Below, in pieces: positions 1 to 13,700 of a stretch of DNA of 64,000 bases (positions within the stretch are counted from its first letter, which is position 1; the number at the start of each line of letters is the position of its first letter). A model generated the notes under the pieces. It had not been told where the DNA came from, did not search any database, and worked only from the letters and a program-made list of their open reading frames with translations. Origin of the DNA: Hsuehochloa calcarea (Eukaryota; Streptophyta; Magnoliopsida; Poales; Poaceae); NCBI GenBank assembly GCA_036346395.1, contig CM070598.1:8167517-8231516 (forward strand), read 5' to 3'. Both the position numbers and the translations under genes were made by a program.

Positions 1-860
1 TAAGGAAATCTGCGCCTTCTTCCCCACGGACGTCACCAGCTGTCGATGATCAAATCACCGATCTTATGAATATATAAAAACAGAGGAAAATGGTGTGTAT
101 CTCCTGGAATAGAATGGGATTACTCTTTATTTCTATGAACCAGCTATTACAAGGAATGCATGTGATCAAACAAAAGGCTAATCCTAGTTACACTGGAGCG
201 CAATGCTTGCTATGGTGTTGTAATCAAATAGACTGCTAATCTTCTCAATTGCCTTCGATCCCCCCTCCTCTCCATCTTTCGCGGTCCTCCTTAAGTAACT
301 AATGAAAGTTATCCTTTAGAGAGACATCTATTGGGAAGTAACGCGTCTGGTCGGAGAGTGGTATTAGTTAACAAGGTATCAACTGATGTGCGATTATATG
401 TCGGTGAGACATTCAACCGTAGTCCAGTGTCTTAGAATTGTGTAACGTCGTGTGGTATGTAATATATAGCACGTGTTCCATTCATCACACGGTAAATGAT
501 ATACCTGGATTCAGGTCTAGATGATACCAGTTCATAGCCTTACGAGTAATTGGCTGGTCGGAGACTAGGTTCGAGACCTTGTCCGACCAGGGTATTTATT
601 ATATAACCTCTGGAATCTTTACGACCAGTAAGGTCGTTAGCCTTAGGGGTTACGACCATGAAGACGTATGGTCTTCTCTTATGTATTAAAATAATGCATC
701 AAGGTTTTAATCCTCGTCATGTACCATATTTTGCTTTATTCTGTATGTATGAATGTACGAATATGATTATCATTGTTGTGGATGTGTGTACTAGCCACTG
801 ATCATGAGACTAGTATACTACACACACAAAGGCTTCAGGTATTCAAAGTTCGGGGTCCAA
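1..860. repeat. Dispersed LTR-like repeat, copy 1 (probably cut by the window edge)
   Basis: This stretch aligns by eye, in the same orientation, with 34985-35755. Shared landmarks are the 'gctctttat' region near 130/35140, 'cctagttacact' near 183/35200, 'catgttccattcatcacacgg' near 472/35515, and a block of CGACCAG/GGTCGTTAG words near 580-650/35620-35700. It codes for nothing recognisable. The TC-rich leader and the recurring words suggest an LTR or other non-coding transposon end, but no TG..CA boundary or target duplication could be fixed. Confidence 0.55.
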
Positions 861-2970
861 CATATTATAATTCGGAACAAAAAATAAGAAAAAAATGGTA
901 ATCATGTTTGTATACAAAATCAAACAAAAAAGTAATTGAAATTCAAATTACAAAATAAAATAAAATTAGCTATTTGATTTCTATACAAATTCCAAGGTAA
1001 AATACTTGAATAGTTGTAAGTCAGAATAAAAATTAAAGAAAAATTAGCAATTGGATTTGTATTCAAATTCCAAGAAAAAATAACTGGAATTGGGGAAAAA
1101 ATAATAGAAGATTTACTGTTTGATTTCTATACGAATTCCAAAGTAAAATCCTAAATAACTAAAATTTATAATAAATAAAATAAAATAAGAAAATTGATTT
1201 GTATACGAACTGTAATAAAAACCTAAACTTTTGAATAAAAATAAACGTTATAACGCGGATAACACTAATGGTGTCGGAGAAGATAATGAAAGAGTGCATT
1301 GGTATCGATCTGTCCTGGAAGAAGGCATTGATCCACAGGGAAGCAAAGAACCGAAGCGGTGATGACGGAGATGAGGAGAATATCGTGTTGCTCACCTTAG
1401 CTGTCAATGAGGATAATATTGCGCTGCTGACGAGGGCTATTGAAGAGAAAGTCTAGAGTTGAAGGAGCCAAGGGTCGTGATGACAAGTGGTGAGTGTTGG
1501 CATTGCTGAAGCAGTTAGTGGACAAAGAGACTTGATGATGGGGAAGCCCTGGTAGAGAGGAGATGAAGCTTTACATTGAATACGAGCTATGGGCGATATA
1601 GTGCCATCTGGTAGCTAGGAGTGTGCCATCACTAGTGAGGGGCACAGCGTAATCGGTGATGGCGAGAAGATTCTCCATATCGTTAGATAGTGACTTAAGC
1701 ATACATGCCGACATCAATGAAGATATGAGGCCGTCGTAATTAGTGAGGAAGCCACAACGTTGAGTTGGCCAACGTCGAAGAAAAGGAGGAACCAATACAA
1801 GAGAAGAGGACATCGAGCATGTATAAAATCATGCATGTGTTGGTACATGCATGCATCCATATGAATAGAAGAATGGGCGTACTGACGCATATGGAGTAGA
1901 GATTGTGCAGCCTTATGGAATAGGCCTAGGGCCACCGGGGAGAGCTTGAGAGGTGTCCCTGGCAGGGATTGATGAGGATTGCATGTGTATGCGTGTTTAT
2001 ATTGCAACGATTAGCAATGAATAATAATTAAGGAGAAGTAGAAGATAACTATATGCTAAAGTATTACATTGGAAGGAGTAGCAGCTGGGAGGGAATGATC
2101 ATGATTTGGATTTGCTATTGGAGGTTAAAGCAAAAAAGTTGTGATGTCGATTAGAGATAGAAGAGACATGGTTCGTTGGGGAAGTCAGCGTGTGAGGAAA
2201 GATAAGTTAAAGGTAGGTTGTTCATGATGCATCGATGTATGCGTGAGTAAGGTACTCTAATACAATGTAAACTAATAAGATAATTTACCGCACAAATAAG
2301 CAACATATTGTTTGAGATTTAACAGAGGTACGTGTGCACACATACGTTTGGAAAAAATAACTAATAGAGTAAAAACAGGAGCAACTACATGGTCTATGCA
2401 TAATAAAGAGTTGTTACATTAGTAAGTACCCCCAACAAATTACTATACTTAATGATTTTCTTCCAACGAAACTCATACTTTAGTTACGTTTCTCATGTTG
2501 TATTTTCTTTCAAACTTCTACTGTCATTTCCAATGTTCATTTCTAAATAGCCTACACGATACTTAAATACATTCTGAAGCACTTATACCAACTTCGAAAT
2601 AAATCTAGCCACACAAATACGCGAGTCCTCCTACTAGTTTATTTTTAATTGAACCAACTAGGTCTTGAACTAGACCTCTTGATTCTGATTTTATATTGAG
2701 TTGTATGCACCAACAAACTCACACAAAAGCAAGCTGATGCGAAAAAACAGACAAATCACTTATACTTCAACACTGTAAGAGTTTTTTTTTAACCTCGACG
2801 GTTTGGCAATCTTTTTTTTTTCTCACGAAAGTGCATATTTTTGCCTGATATAAGATACTTGGTTTGCACATACCTGATTAGACTATGCAAGGATTGGCGT
2901 TAAAGGGACTTCAGGCTGCTCTGATCGTAGGCCATAGCACACGTCTACGCCGGAGCAGACAAGGAGACCG
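861..2970. other. AT-rich intergenic DNA, no gene recognised
   Basis: This is low-complexity, AT-rich sequence around 880-1260, followed by ordinary intergenic sequence. Short open frames exist, for example 1268-1456 plus and 1571-2007 minus. None carries a recognisable domain, good codon bias or splice context. Confidence 0.6.
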
Positions 2971-2974
2971 TTAC

Positions 2975-3480
2975 TGCGTTACATGGTACCGAAACCAGGT
3001 GGTGCGGTGGGGTTGGACTTGTGCGCCGTGGAGCGGTCGCCGGGCGAGCTGACAGGCCTAGTGGATGACAAGGCCGCGCCGCGCCTCCTTCACACGCCGT
3101 AACCGCGTCACCTCGGCAGGCGTCCGGCCCGCTCTGCGCGCGAGCACGGCCGCGCTATACCTGTCAGCCGTGGCGGGCCTGTGACGAGTGGGGATAAGTC
3201 AGGGCGGCACGCTGGCGAAACGAAACGGGCCGCGCGGCGGCGACGACGACCTCATGCGCGACTGGAGAGGGCGCGCTTGCTATTGGGACGAGGCGGCTGT
3301 ACTGCTCGAGCCGTGGAGCGCGGGGAGGCAAACGAGGGCACGAGGCCCCATTGGCATGACCCCACTGGCTCATGCCACTTGCGCCGCGCGGGTATTATGG
3401 GCGGGCTCTTTGCCCGTCGGCTGAGCGCGATGGAGCCACAACCTATGGGCTTCTTGTTCTGCTCTACTAGTTGGCCTGGA
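2975..3480. other. GC-rich patch without a recognisable gene
   Basis: Base composition jumps to strongly GC-rich with many CpG, unlike both flanks. Several frames stay open only because of that composition. No protein family, start context or splice signal could be recognised. It could be a decayed promoter/first-exon fragment or a transposon-captured piece. Confidence 0.4.
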
Positions 3481-3530
3481 AGTTATTAAGAGGGCTTTGC
3501 GCCTTGTGCCCTTGGCCCCATGCATCTAGT

Positions 3531-3532
<2 letters not shown>

Positions 3533-3578
<46 letters not shown>
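3533..3578. repeat. (TA)n microsatellite
   Basis: An uninterrupted run of about 23 TA dinucleotides. The open frames that pass through it on the plus strand are an artefact of the repeat. Confidence 0.95.
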
Positions 3579-3581
<3 letters not shown>

Positions 3582-3755
3582 ATCATCCTTTTCTTTTTTG
3601 ACACGAGGGGTATACTATATGAATTTCTCTTTATGTGCTTTTTTCTCGAGAATACGCATAAGGCCTGCGCGTATTTCCAATTTTTATGTGCCTGTTGCGT
3701 ATGTGTTTTCTTTTCTGAGGATACGTAGGTGTGTTTTAATCTTCACTATTCATTC

Positions 3756-3927
3756 TGTTAGACCGGATAGTGCTCCGATTTTCTACATGCATAACGCTTT
3801 CTCTTCCGAGGGATCACACGTTCACATGATAACTGTACGCGTTCACATGATGACTGTAATCTATATATGTGTAACTCTTGTACTCTGATTTTAACAATCA
3901 GAGATAGTGTTAGTTTCCTCGTTTACA
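3756..3927 (+). repeat. 5' LTR of the TRIM-like element
   Basis: Direct repeat of 4414-4587. Both contain the 'cacatgat' and 'tgtgtaactcttgtactctg' stretches. The primer-binding site follows immediately. Confidence 0.85.
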
Positions 3928-4413
3928 TGGTATCAGGGCGGTGTCGCTCCTGAGCCGTCACCTCCACAGCTTCCGCCGTGCCGCCCCTGGGAGATGATCT
4001 CATCTCTATGATCTCTCCCGGGGGGCTGTGCAACTCATAGTTTAAGTCGTGTTACCGATCATCCGATCGGCTACCAATTAGAGTTTTCCCCGATCATCTT
4101 CAAATCGAGTTTTCTCTATTTTTCTGATCATAGATCGGTTTGCGTCGCCTTGCCGACCTGTCGACGTTCCACGGCTCCGGACTTCACCGTCTCGGCCTCA
4201 ACCTCTCTGGTGTCTCATATCTTCCGATGACGTCGTGGCGTGACGCGGCGCTCGTCGACACGGCCCTCCCTCTATGGCTTTTCGAGCGCCTCGTCTACCG
4301 TCGTCATCACGCCGAATCATCATCGTAGGACCGTCGTCCGCGAGACTTCCATCTTCACCAAATTTAGGTCCAGTCTGAATGTCCGCCTTGGCGACGTTCC
4401 GACTGCGGGAGCG

Positions 4414-4587
4414 TGTTAAACAGGATGGTGCATCGGCTTCCTACATGCATGACGCCTTCTCTTTCGAGGGATCACGCGTTCACATGATAGCTGTACGCAT
4501 TCATATGATAGCTATAATATATATATATGTGTAACTCTTGTACTCTGATTTTAATAATTAAAGATAACGTTACTATTCTTGCTTACA
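4414..4587 (+). repeat. 3' LTR of the TRIM-like element
   Basis: Direct repeat of 3756-3927. It is preceded by the purine-rich 'gcgggagcg' in the polypurine-tract position and followed by the CATTC target duplication. Confidence 0.83.
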
Positions 4588-4597
4588 CATTCTACAA

Positions 4598-5334
4598 TGC
4601 CATTTCCGTGGATCAGAGGGAAATATTAACCATCTCTTCTTGTGTCCAATTCCGAGATTCATTCGGACTGCGGTGAAATGCACATTTGGTTTCCACCATA
4701 TACCTGATGCTGTGGAGCAATTTGTTTGGGCAATGGTTGAATGATTTTAATATAAATAAAAGATCTAGTGACTTTTCTGGACAATTTAGAAAACTCGCAA
4801 TGTTGTTTGCTTCAGAAATAAATTGATCACCGAACCATTACCGTTCATTCACTATATCTGTTATTGGTTAAATATGTGGGCGATATTGCAGCAAAAGGAC
4901 GGCACCAAACAAGCAATACGGTGGGGGTCAGATTGCTACAAGCCTAGAACAAGTGGGCGTTTGAAGCTCTCAACGCAAGAAGAGTCTGGAGAGCAGGAGT
5001 GCACAGGATAATGGAAGCTGAAGATGAAGACAGTGTGTGGGCAGGTTAAGGCGATCGACTGATGAAGTACTTTGATGAGCATTGTGGGATGGAGCCTGGT
5101 GTAGTGGAAAATCGTCCCTAGCCTGCTTTTGTATCTGTTTCTCAAGCGTTTTGGTTGGTCGTAGTAACTGCTTTTATCTACTGCTGAAAGTAGTCTACTG
5201 AAACTATGTTGCTCCTGCTGCTTGTTAGAGCGGAGCAATGCTATACACGCACATCTAATGCAGGCGAAGAAACATCTTGTTAGAACCTGTGGTTCCTGAT
5301 AATAGAACTTGGATTCCACTGTTTTTTTTTAATG
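4598..5334 (+). mobile_element. 5'-truncated LINE (L1-type) 3' end
   Basis: The first ~150 bases translate in the plus direction to a decayed zinc-binding reverse-transcriptase tail (zf-RVT style, 'NHLFLCP'). Further on is 'NARRVWRAGVHRIMEAEDED', a sequence style seen at the C-terminal end of grass LINE ORF2 proteins. The block ends in a T-rich tract at 5322-5330. A 10-bp direct repeat CATTCTACAA flanks it at 4588-4597 and 5335-5344, as expected for target-primed insertion of a 5'-truncated copy. The first five bases of the left copy also serve as the target of the TRIM-like element. Confidence 0.65.
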
Positions 5335-5344
5335 CATTCTACAA

Positions 5345-7440
5345 GTGGGAAGGGAGGCCAAGTAGTGGCGGAGCGTGGGCAAAAATTAATTTGGGCCAAC
5401 TAATGGTCACTTACTAATTATGATTGTAATTTGTGGTCCGACGGACACTAAGATACAATATTATATAGTTTGCCTTCATTTGGTAATAAAGCTAGAGTCA
5501 ATTCCTCGTTGTTATACGAAGTGGGAGCAGTTGATAACTCTTTGAATTTGCTGATAGGAATTTCGTTTTGATTGTTGAGAACTACTATTACCAGTTCACT
5601 AGCTTGAGTAAATCTATAGGAATATTTCTAGGAGATATAGGAAAGAAATACAAGAAAGAGCAATGATATTGTGGTTATGGAATAGAGAGGACTTCATTGA
5701 GAAAGAGAAATGATTAATCTAAGGGGGAGGTCACCCTGTTTGGCCCAATGACCCTCCGCTACTAAGGCCAAGTGGTAAATGTGCAAGCAAAGAAAAAGAG
5801 AGTATTTAAGCTGACAATTATTTGTGCCATACTCATCCTTTTTCTAGATATAGTGGTTTGATAGTGATTAATTAAACAAAATAAGATGTAAAGGCAAGTG
5901 ACAATGCAAATGATTTGTCGAGGGTATATTGAGTTCTCTTTGGTCTCACAAATATGAGACCTATTAGCAGTGGCGATCCAGAAATAGAGCAGGGGTGCTA
6001 ACCCATGACAGGCTAGAAGTCTCACTAAATTACAATTAAACTATAACATAGCAAAACGTAAATAATCATTGACCCAACAACCGATATTATAGTAAGACAG
6101 ATAAATGACAATAGAAAAAAAGAATTATAGCCAAAATAAATATTGAATAAAGGAGATTCAGTCCTCCAAATCATCATGAGTCATGACATGTCTCCACGCT
6201 ACATTGCGCCATCGCAACCTGTATAGACAAAGTAGTATATATAAATCATAAACCGGAATGACAAACGATGTGAATGGTAAATCACAAATACAAAACAATG
6301 AAACATACCATTAAGTTTTAGCACGAGGTAATTTGTTCCGACGTGACTTCATACATTGAGAACGATACAAAATACTATCATATTTAATCGTTGCAAACAT
6401 GTCTCACTCAATATAGCAGAGCAGGGGCGGGCATAGCCGTAGAGGGCAGAGCAGGCGGGCGGTGAGCAGAGCAAAGTAGGGGCGGAGGGCGGCAGGCAGA
6501 GCACTAGAGTAGATCAGGGGCGGGCATAGAACTAGAGCATAGTAGAGCACTGGCGGAGCCATGGAGGGGTAAAGGCGGGCGGGGCAGCGGACGGGCGGTC
6601 GAGCGGAGGGCGGAGGTGAGGGGCGGAGCAGGGGAAGTCGAGCAGCGTGGGGAGGGTGTTTGTGAGCATGAGGAGGTGGCACTGCTCACAGTCACCGAGT
6701 TAGGGCAGTTAGGGTTGAGGAGGAGGATCGGTGCTTACATGGGCTGATGGGCCTACTACATGGGGGTGGAATGGGTTAGACTGGTTCTTCAGCCCACTCA
6801 ACATCAGCCCTGGGTCCACCCTGCCTAACAGGGCTGACCTTGATAACTTCCTCCCGGTAATCACACATTACCAATGGGTAAAATGGCCTTTTCTTCAGTT
6901 TTGCCGTGGCTGACGGCGGTTTGCGGCACGGCCCGCGGTAGCACCACACGAACGCGCGCCGCCGAGTCCATCAGGCATGCGTCGCCGTAGAACAAGAAGG
7001 AAAACACGTTTCAAGGGATCAGGCCGTCAAGGCATCAAGCAACTAGGCCGCGTCCCTACCTCCTAGGCTCCTACGCCACCGAGGTACAGACTACAGAGTG
7101 ATGATACCCTGCAGACAGTTAAAAAGCCTTCCTAGTTTTATGTTTTATCCATCCGCACGTCACAAGCAAAACGTTCGCCATCTAAAATGCATCGCTCATC
7201 AGCGTATCCTGAGTTCCTGACCAGCAAGACATGTAAGAAAAACTTGACACGCTTCAGGTTTTTGTACATTATGTGGTTGAAATGACGATATATGTGTATA
7301 AATACAACAAAACTAGCTGAGGTTCGGTGGTGGGGATTTACCTCCCCTAGAATATTTTTACCGAGTTTATCTATACAGTAAAGCTAAAACCCCAAGCCGA
7401 GTCCAAAATTCACACATCAAGAGTAAGAGCTTGTACATAA
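5345..7440. other. Intergenic DNA downstream of the kinase gene, with a GC-rich degenerate repeat at 6410-6690
   Basis: There is no recognisable coding region. Positions 6410-6690 hold a GC-rich stretch in which a motif like 'caggggcgggcatag' recurs (near 6423 and 6517). This produces long open frames on the minus strand with proline/alanine-rich, non-protein-like translations. The rest is AT-rich intergenic or old transposon sequence that could not be classified. Confidence 0.5.
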
Positions 7441-7710
7441 CATACGTTGTAAAAGTAGCCAAGCCTCGGCAATGAGGAAGGAAGAGGAAGGCAAGTTTTC
7501 CGGGGGGGTAACCCCAGTTGATTACAACAACATTACATGTTCTACGGAACAGGATTGGGGTTCCACTTGCACGATACTAAGCAAAAATACAGAACGTTTG
7601 TTTTTCACAAAATGCTGCTAGTTCTTTGACAAGGTACACAACATCAGAGCACCCTGTGCCCTTCGATTGATTCTTTGGTTGCTCTGTAAGATAGCTATCT
7701 GAGATATGGC

Positions 7711-10700
7711 TCACATCGCATACACAATCTCGCCGCTGCTGTCAACATCAAGATCTGAGTCGGATTCAAGGTCATCCATGTCGTCGTCGATGTCGAGTCC
7801 ATTGGTTAGGATGTGGTTTAGACGAGAACAAGCAGGTGGTATGGTGGCCTCAGTTAAAATTTGCATAATCTGATCCATGGTCTGCATTGGCTGATCAGGC
7901 TCCTCATATTGATTGCTCATACTATCATCATCCATTAGGTCGGCAGGAAGGTTCTTCAAGAACCAACTATGGTTCCGTATTTCAGGGATCGTTATTCTCT
8001 GCATTTATCATGACCAGCAGGGTCATGAAATTGTACCCATGAATATGATGAAATTCAAAATAAATATATCCTATGAATTAATGATGTCCAACAACGTCAT
8101 TAAACCTTAGACATGAATATGCAGAAGTGAAATAACAGCACAAATGTCGGCAGTGCAGAACTAAACTATAGGTAGATCAGATTTCCACCAAAGCGTCCTA
8201 CTGACATGTACTACTTTTTGTTGAGTCGATATGACTGCATATCATATACCTCTAGGAATATAGCGGTTTAGAGGATCTATAGTATGCCAATTGCCAAACG
8301 ATTCTATTACAGACTAGGACTAATAATTACAAAATGACAACAACTATTATATTGATCACTGATCAGCAAAGAAATAAATGCTGACAAACACAACACGTGC
8401 AGAGCCACTAAAATCACAAACATGAACACCCTAACTTAGTATGATGGAGAAACACATTCTGACATGGACACCGACGCATATACCTGGGCAGTATTTGAAT
8501 TTTTTTACCCAGGAAGGGTAATTCACAACTGTACTGAAAAGCTTAAGCAGCCTGTCCCTACCTTATGGGCTCCTGGAGCTTATACAAAAAGCTCAAGCCC
8601 CTCCAGATAGTTTGACATCACCCAACACTTACAGGTTTACTTGTCAACTGAAGTTTAGAGCAAAATTTCATGAAGAACATACCAAAGACGGGTGGTATAC
8701 ATACATCACAGGATACGGGATGTGATATCAAAGCCCTAGTTTCTACTTTCTAGAACTAAAACATACAGGGACTCACCGTAGCAGGATCCCCAACAAAAAT
8801 CATCGAAATTAGATGCCTGCACTCTGGAGATATGTCCACGTTATCTGGAATTGAATACTGAACATTCAAGATACGCTGCAAAGAGATGTCATTAATATTA
8901 GCTTTAGTTATAAAGAGGAATGCCTAGGATGAAACAGAGAAGAATCTGGAAGTAGCCAAAACATGAGAAGGGGAAAAAAAAAGAAAGTAATATAAACAGA
9001 GAAGAATCTGGAAGTAGCCGAAACATGAGAAAGGGAAAAAAGAAAGAAAGAAAGTAATATAACCTGAATTGTCTTACGGAAGTTCTTTGGCTCTTCAGGG
9101 TCCTCAAAAGGATATGCACCAACAACCATAACATAGAGAGTCACACCACAGGACCATACATCAGCAATCTGTTTGTCATATAAATAATACATTAGTATGG
9201 ACCAGGGTTCCTCATTTTGGAGGTAACCGACCAGTTACCGACTTACCACCAGTAACCAGAAATCCTGATTGGGTCCAGTTTTAAGTAAAGAAATAAGATA
9301 CTAACTCCGATTCCAAATGTAAGTCGTTTTATAATTTATGCCGGTCAAACATTTTTAGCTTTGACCATCAGTATGTAATGAAATACCAAGATTTACCACA
9401 CGAAATTGGTATTACTATATTCATCCTGAAATATACTTTCATAATGTATAATTATTTTTATTTGAAACAACATATTTTAATAAAAAATGATAGTCAAAGT
9501 GTTACCTTGGAGACCGTGTCAATATCCAAAATGACTTATATTTGGAATTACAAGGAGTAATACTGTTCAGGGACTAGCTTTATCATGTTAAGAAAAACAA
9601 AGTTACTCCAATGATCCAAACTCTGAATAATACCCATCTATCCTGGCTGAGTTTGCATATTTTTAAATGTAAACATATTTCGCGATATTATTTGGACATG
9701 TCGGGGAGGAACTGTACAACTCACCAATGCTACCAAATTTCACTAGAAAGTCAGAAACCAGTCAAAAGCAGCGAATTTCCAGATGGTTCCTGGACAGGTC
9801 GCCAGCTGTTAAGGTTCCTCTCCACAGCGTTTATGTCAAGCTGGTTACCACCAATAACTAGTACTGACCACTAAGTAGTAACCAGCCTTGTATTGATTTT
9901 AGGAAAAAAGCATTTCTACACTTTCAGACATGAAAAAGAACACACTGGGATAGGATGTAGGGACACCATAAACATACCAATTGATGGCCCAGAAAAAAAA
10001 GGACCAGCATATCAAGTACAACAGACATAGTCACTTTAATAGCTAGAAAAATTTCCACACAAACTGGGGTGATTTCTCTATAGTACATCTCACTATATAA
10101 CAGTCTGGGGCCTTGGGCTAAGTGATTGCACATGTTTTGCCAGGTATTTTGACAGACGGGATAAATTTTCTCGACCTAATAGCAAACTTCTAGAGGGGCT
10201 TTTGGCTGTAGTTTACTGTAAATGTACAATATGCAGTAACACAGATTAGGGCACCAACCAACAGAATCTTTTGCCAGCTTATGTTCCTCAAACTACAGTA
10301 CATAGAAAGCAAGCTATAGTGGACCTCCCAAAGATACAGTTTGCAAGATGAAATAACAAAGCTTGAGAAGTTGTATACCTTGCCATCATATTCTTTCTTC
10401 AACAGAACTTCAGGTGCAATATAAGCAGGTGTTCCTACAGTTGATTTTGGTTGTGAATGGAGAACTGAAGACTGCAGAAAATGAAGAATGTTTGTCATTG
10501 TTCATTAGAATAAACCTGAGAACACCACTGGCTCAAAGAGTAATACTAATTCTACTGCATTGTAAACATGAAGTCACAAAACCATGAAATTTCTATGTAA
10601 CCGCCGGACCGTTGGCCTGAAATAGCTGCTGAACCATTTTAAAAGCAGCCATATGCAATGTATTATAAAAATTAGATAAAATAAGAATAATTTGGCTTAC

Positions 10701-13700
10701 GTAAGCACCTTAGAATAGCCAAAGTCACAAATCTTTAAGCGAGGAGCAGGACTCCCGTCCAGCAGTGTGTTCTCCAGCTTCAAATCACGGTGACATACTT
10801 GCTTAAAATAAGGATAAAATGTGACAGTTAACCATACTGAAATGTATGAGTACAGAGTAATAATCAGTTGAAAGAAAAGTCACTGTAATAACTAATACCA
10901 TTGAATGGCAGTAGCTGACTCCAGATATAAGCTGCTGGAAGAAGTAGCGAGCCTAAAATACAGACCAATGCATTTATCACAATCAATATTTCATGCAGGA
11001 AAGATATGTATCAGGAAAAAAAAAACTGAACCAGGGAGCAGATACAGACCTCATCTTCACTGAATCGTACATTTTTACATATTCTCTCAAAAATCTCACC
11101 ACCAGAGGCATATTCCATGACAATAGCAAGATGAGTTGGAGTTAAAATAACCTATAGATAGATACATGACACAGAAGTTATTTTGGCTGAAAGATGTTAA
11201 AAAATGGTAAACTAGAGAACAAGCATCATGAAGATCTTGACTTACCTCCTTAAACCTAATAATGTTAGGGTGCTTCAAGGATCTATGGTTAATTATCTCA
11301 CGCTGGACATTCTCATCTATCTGTACAAGAGAATGGAGAAAATATATAAACAAGCGAACCAGGTGGAACAATTGAGTGTAGTCACAACCAAGGATAGAAA
11401 AACCGTTCCCGGCAAAATTCCCGGCCGGCGGCTGGTACCAGTAACCGGCCGGTTACCGGTTTTCCCGGGAAAAACCCGCTCGAATTTCGTTTAAATTTGC
11501 TTAAAAATCAACCGAAATTCGAAATTTGAATTTGCAAACTCCAGAAAAACCGGCCGGGATTTCAAATCCCGTAGCCCACCGGTAAGGCCGGTTACCTTTC
11601 TATCCCTGACTCACAACCATTAAGAATTTATTTTGAAAAACAAGCCATGTCGAAATATTTATACTACAGAGGGAACATGTTCACTTGTGCACCAACATAC
11701 TCACCATCCAAAGTTTCCATTTAAATTAAACTCAACTGGCCCGATTATTGATAGCAGATCACAAATAATAATGGGCGGATGGGCCTATAGCATGTGTTCA
11801 CATTTGAGCTGTTGTGGACAGAAAGCCCAAAAAAGGACCAGGAAATTAGCCAACACATCTGTTCAATTGTACTTATTTTCAGATAATCAATGAATTATTG
11901 CTTATTCATCTCCTCAACATAAAATTTGTTTTGATTATGACCATACAAAACGAAATGACCACAGCACACTAAAGCAACAGTATAGAAAGTTATTGCTCGC
12001 TACAAAAGCATTGCACAGTAAGTTAACTCCAATCATAGATATATGGGAATCAAACTTGGTCTGTTGGTCATCTTGATCTAGCTACCAATACATGCAGATG
12101 CAGCAGATTCTGAACTTAGGACAAGATCAGATTCTGAACTCAAGGTAGAGTCGTAAGAGCTTTTCTGGGTGGGGCTCTAAACAGGCTTGTCTAGTGATCT
12201 TTTCCATAATAAAAAAACTCATAACACTACAATCTCTTTTGTAAGGCAACTCAAGCCTTGTCATCTGAAAGATATAACTATAAGTAAGAATTGATTAAGA
12301 ACCATATTCCACATTCCGATCTATGCTATGATACTTAAATAGTAACTTAACAACTAACCACCAAAACCCAATCACATTAACTATTCGTCCTTCTGCCCCT
12401 GAATAAGTATATTATTTTAGTAAGGGTTTATTGTCCTTAAATAGGATTTCAGGATGAAATATGCCTAAATTGCCTGATCCATTGAGTATGAGCAGTGGAA
12501 TGGAGTGATCCGAGTTCGAACATTACTTGATTGGAGCATTAAATACTTGGACCAGAAAACAACAGTGGGGTTTCCTTTATCGGCTCAATACTCTGACATT
12601 AATCTCACTTGGATCAATAATACATGTGGTATCCACAAGCAGTTCTGTCAACGTGGATGGTCAAATATTTACAGGTGGAGGGATCATTTGCTGGATCATG
12701 AGGACAATGCCAAACACACATATCAGTGACGATTGGTTTTAGCTTTGTTTATATTTGGGCAGGGGTATTTCAAAACAAGGAATTTTTTTGGGGTTAAAAT
12801 ACTACAAAATACTTGTTTTGGGATTTATCAAAGCCGCTTTAACTTGTCAGCATGTTTTTTGCGATTTTGCACAACCATGCCACTTATAAACATCACTAGA
12901 TCCACATTTCCAATTTTAACCACCATATTTATTAAATGCACCAGAAATTGTATAGAAGTACAGATGCCATGACTTTTGTTTTTTTAAAAAAATTTAGCTA
13001 GGAGCGAGCACCTGGGTTCGTTCGAGCCCGGGTGGGCAGGGTTGTCGACGCCACGCCCTGCCAACTGAGCAGCGCTCGGTTCTCGATATCGTAACCAAAT
13101 AATAACTAATTAGGCACATGTCTAAACTCTAAAGTAAGCTCCTTGGGGAACTAATCAACCAAATAGTTTAGGTCTTTGTTTGAGTACTTGTTGGTTTGCC
13201 TGTAAGTATAATTTGATATTATCCTATTTAGTGGTAAATTCGAGCTCACTGACTTTGCAAGTGAGCCATTGGCGTGTAGAGAAATTATAATTGATTTGCG
13301 TCAGCAGGTGGGGAATAATTTGCTCCGTTACAAAGAGATTAATGTTGGTCTACTTGTTTAATTTGATTGGTGCACTGCAACGGTGGATTCTTAGTTAGCT
13401 CGTATTTTATTCTTAGTTAGCTCTAAATACGAGATATCATTAAACAAAAATCCGCATGCGAACAGAGCCAGAGCAGTGGTGCTTGAGTCAAATGGCATGA
13501 ATAGCAATACCTACATACAATAATCACAGGCAATTATAAAACACTAAAACAAACAATGAAGAGATACAAGTCCCTAAATCCAGGAAACCAACACACCGCA
13601 CGACACCGAAGGATTCACCGCTAAGCTCGAAACCCCGAACATATCTAATTGAATAGGTCTTAGGCACTCGCACCGATCGAACCAGCGAGAGCCCGAATCG

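Larger units (their letters stand above)
3756..4587 (+). mobile_element. Complete short non-autonomous LTR element (TRIM-like)
   Basis: Two direct repeats of about 172 and 174 bp (3756-3927 and 4414-4587) start TGTTA and end TTACA. A primer-binding site matching plant initiator-Met tRNA (TGGTATCAG) lies at 3928-3936, directly after the left repeat. The element is flanked by a perfect 5-bp target duplication, CATTC, at 3751-3755 and 4588-4592. The 486-bp interior has no gag or pol. Its 62-codon frame at 4140-4328 matches nothing I recognise. The size and lack of coding are typical of TRIM elements, although the interior is long for one. It would need an autonomous Copia-type element to move. 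Confidence 0.85.

Noticed and set aside
3471..3888. Two overlapping plus-strand frames of 85 and 122 codons
   Set aside because: Both run through the (TA)n microsatellite (poly Ile-Tyr translation) and into the LTR of the TRIM-like element; no protein signal.
6404..6695. Proline/alanine-rich minus-strand frames
   Set aside because: Product of a GC-rich degenerate repeat; no domain, start context or partner exon.
12975..13095. Possible tRNA-derived SINE or tRNA in kinase intron 1 ('gggttcgttcgagcccg')
   Set aside because: Resembles a B-box only loosely and no cloverleaf or A-box could be assembled; the stretch is a local hairpin.
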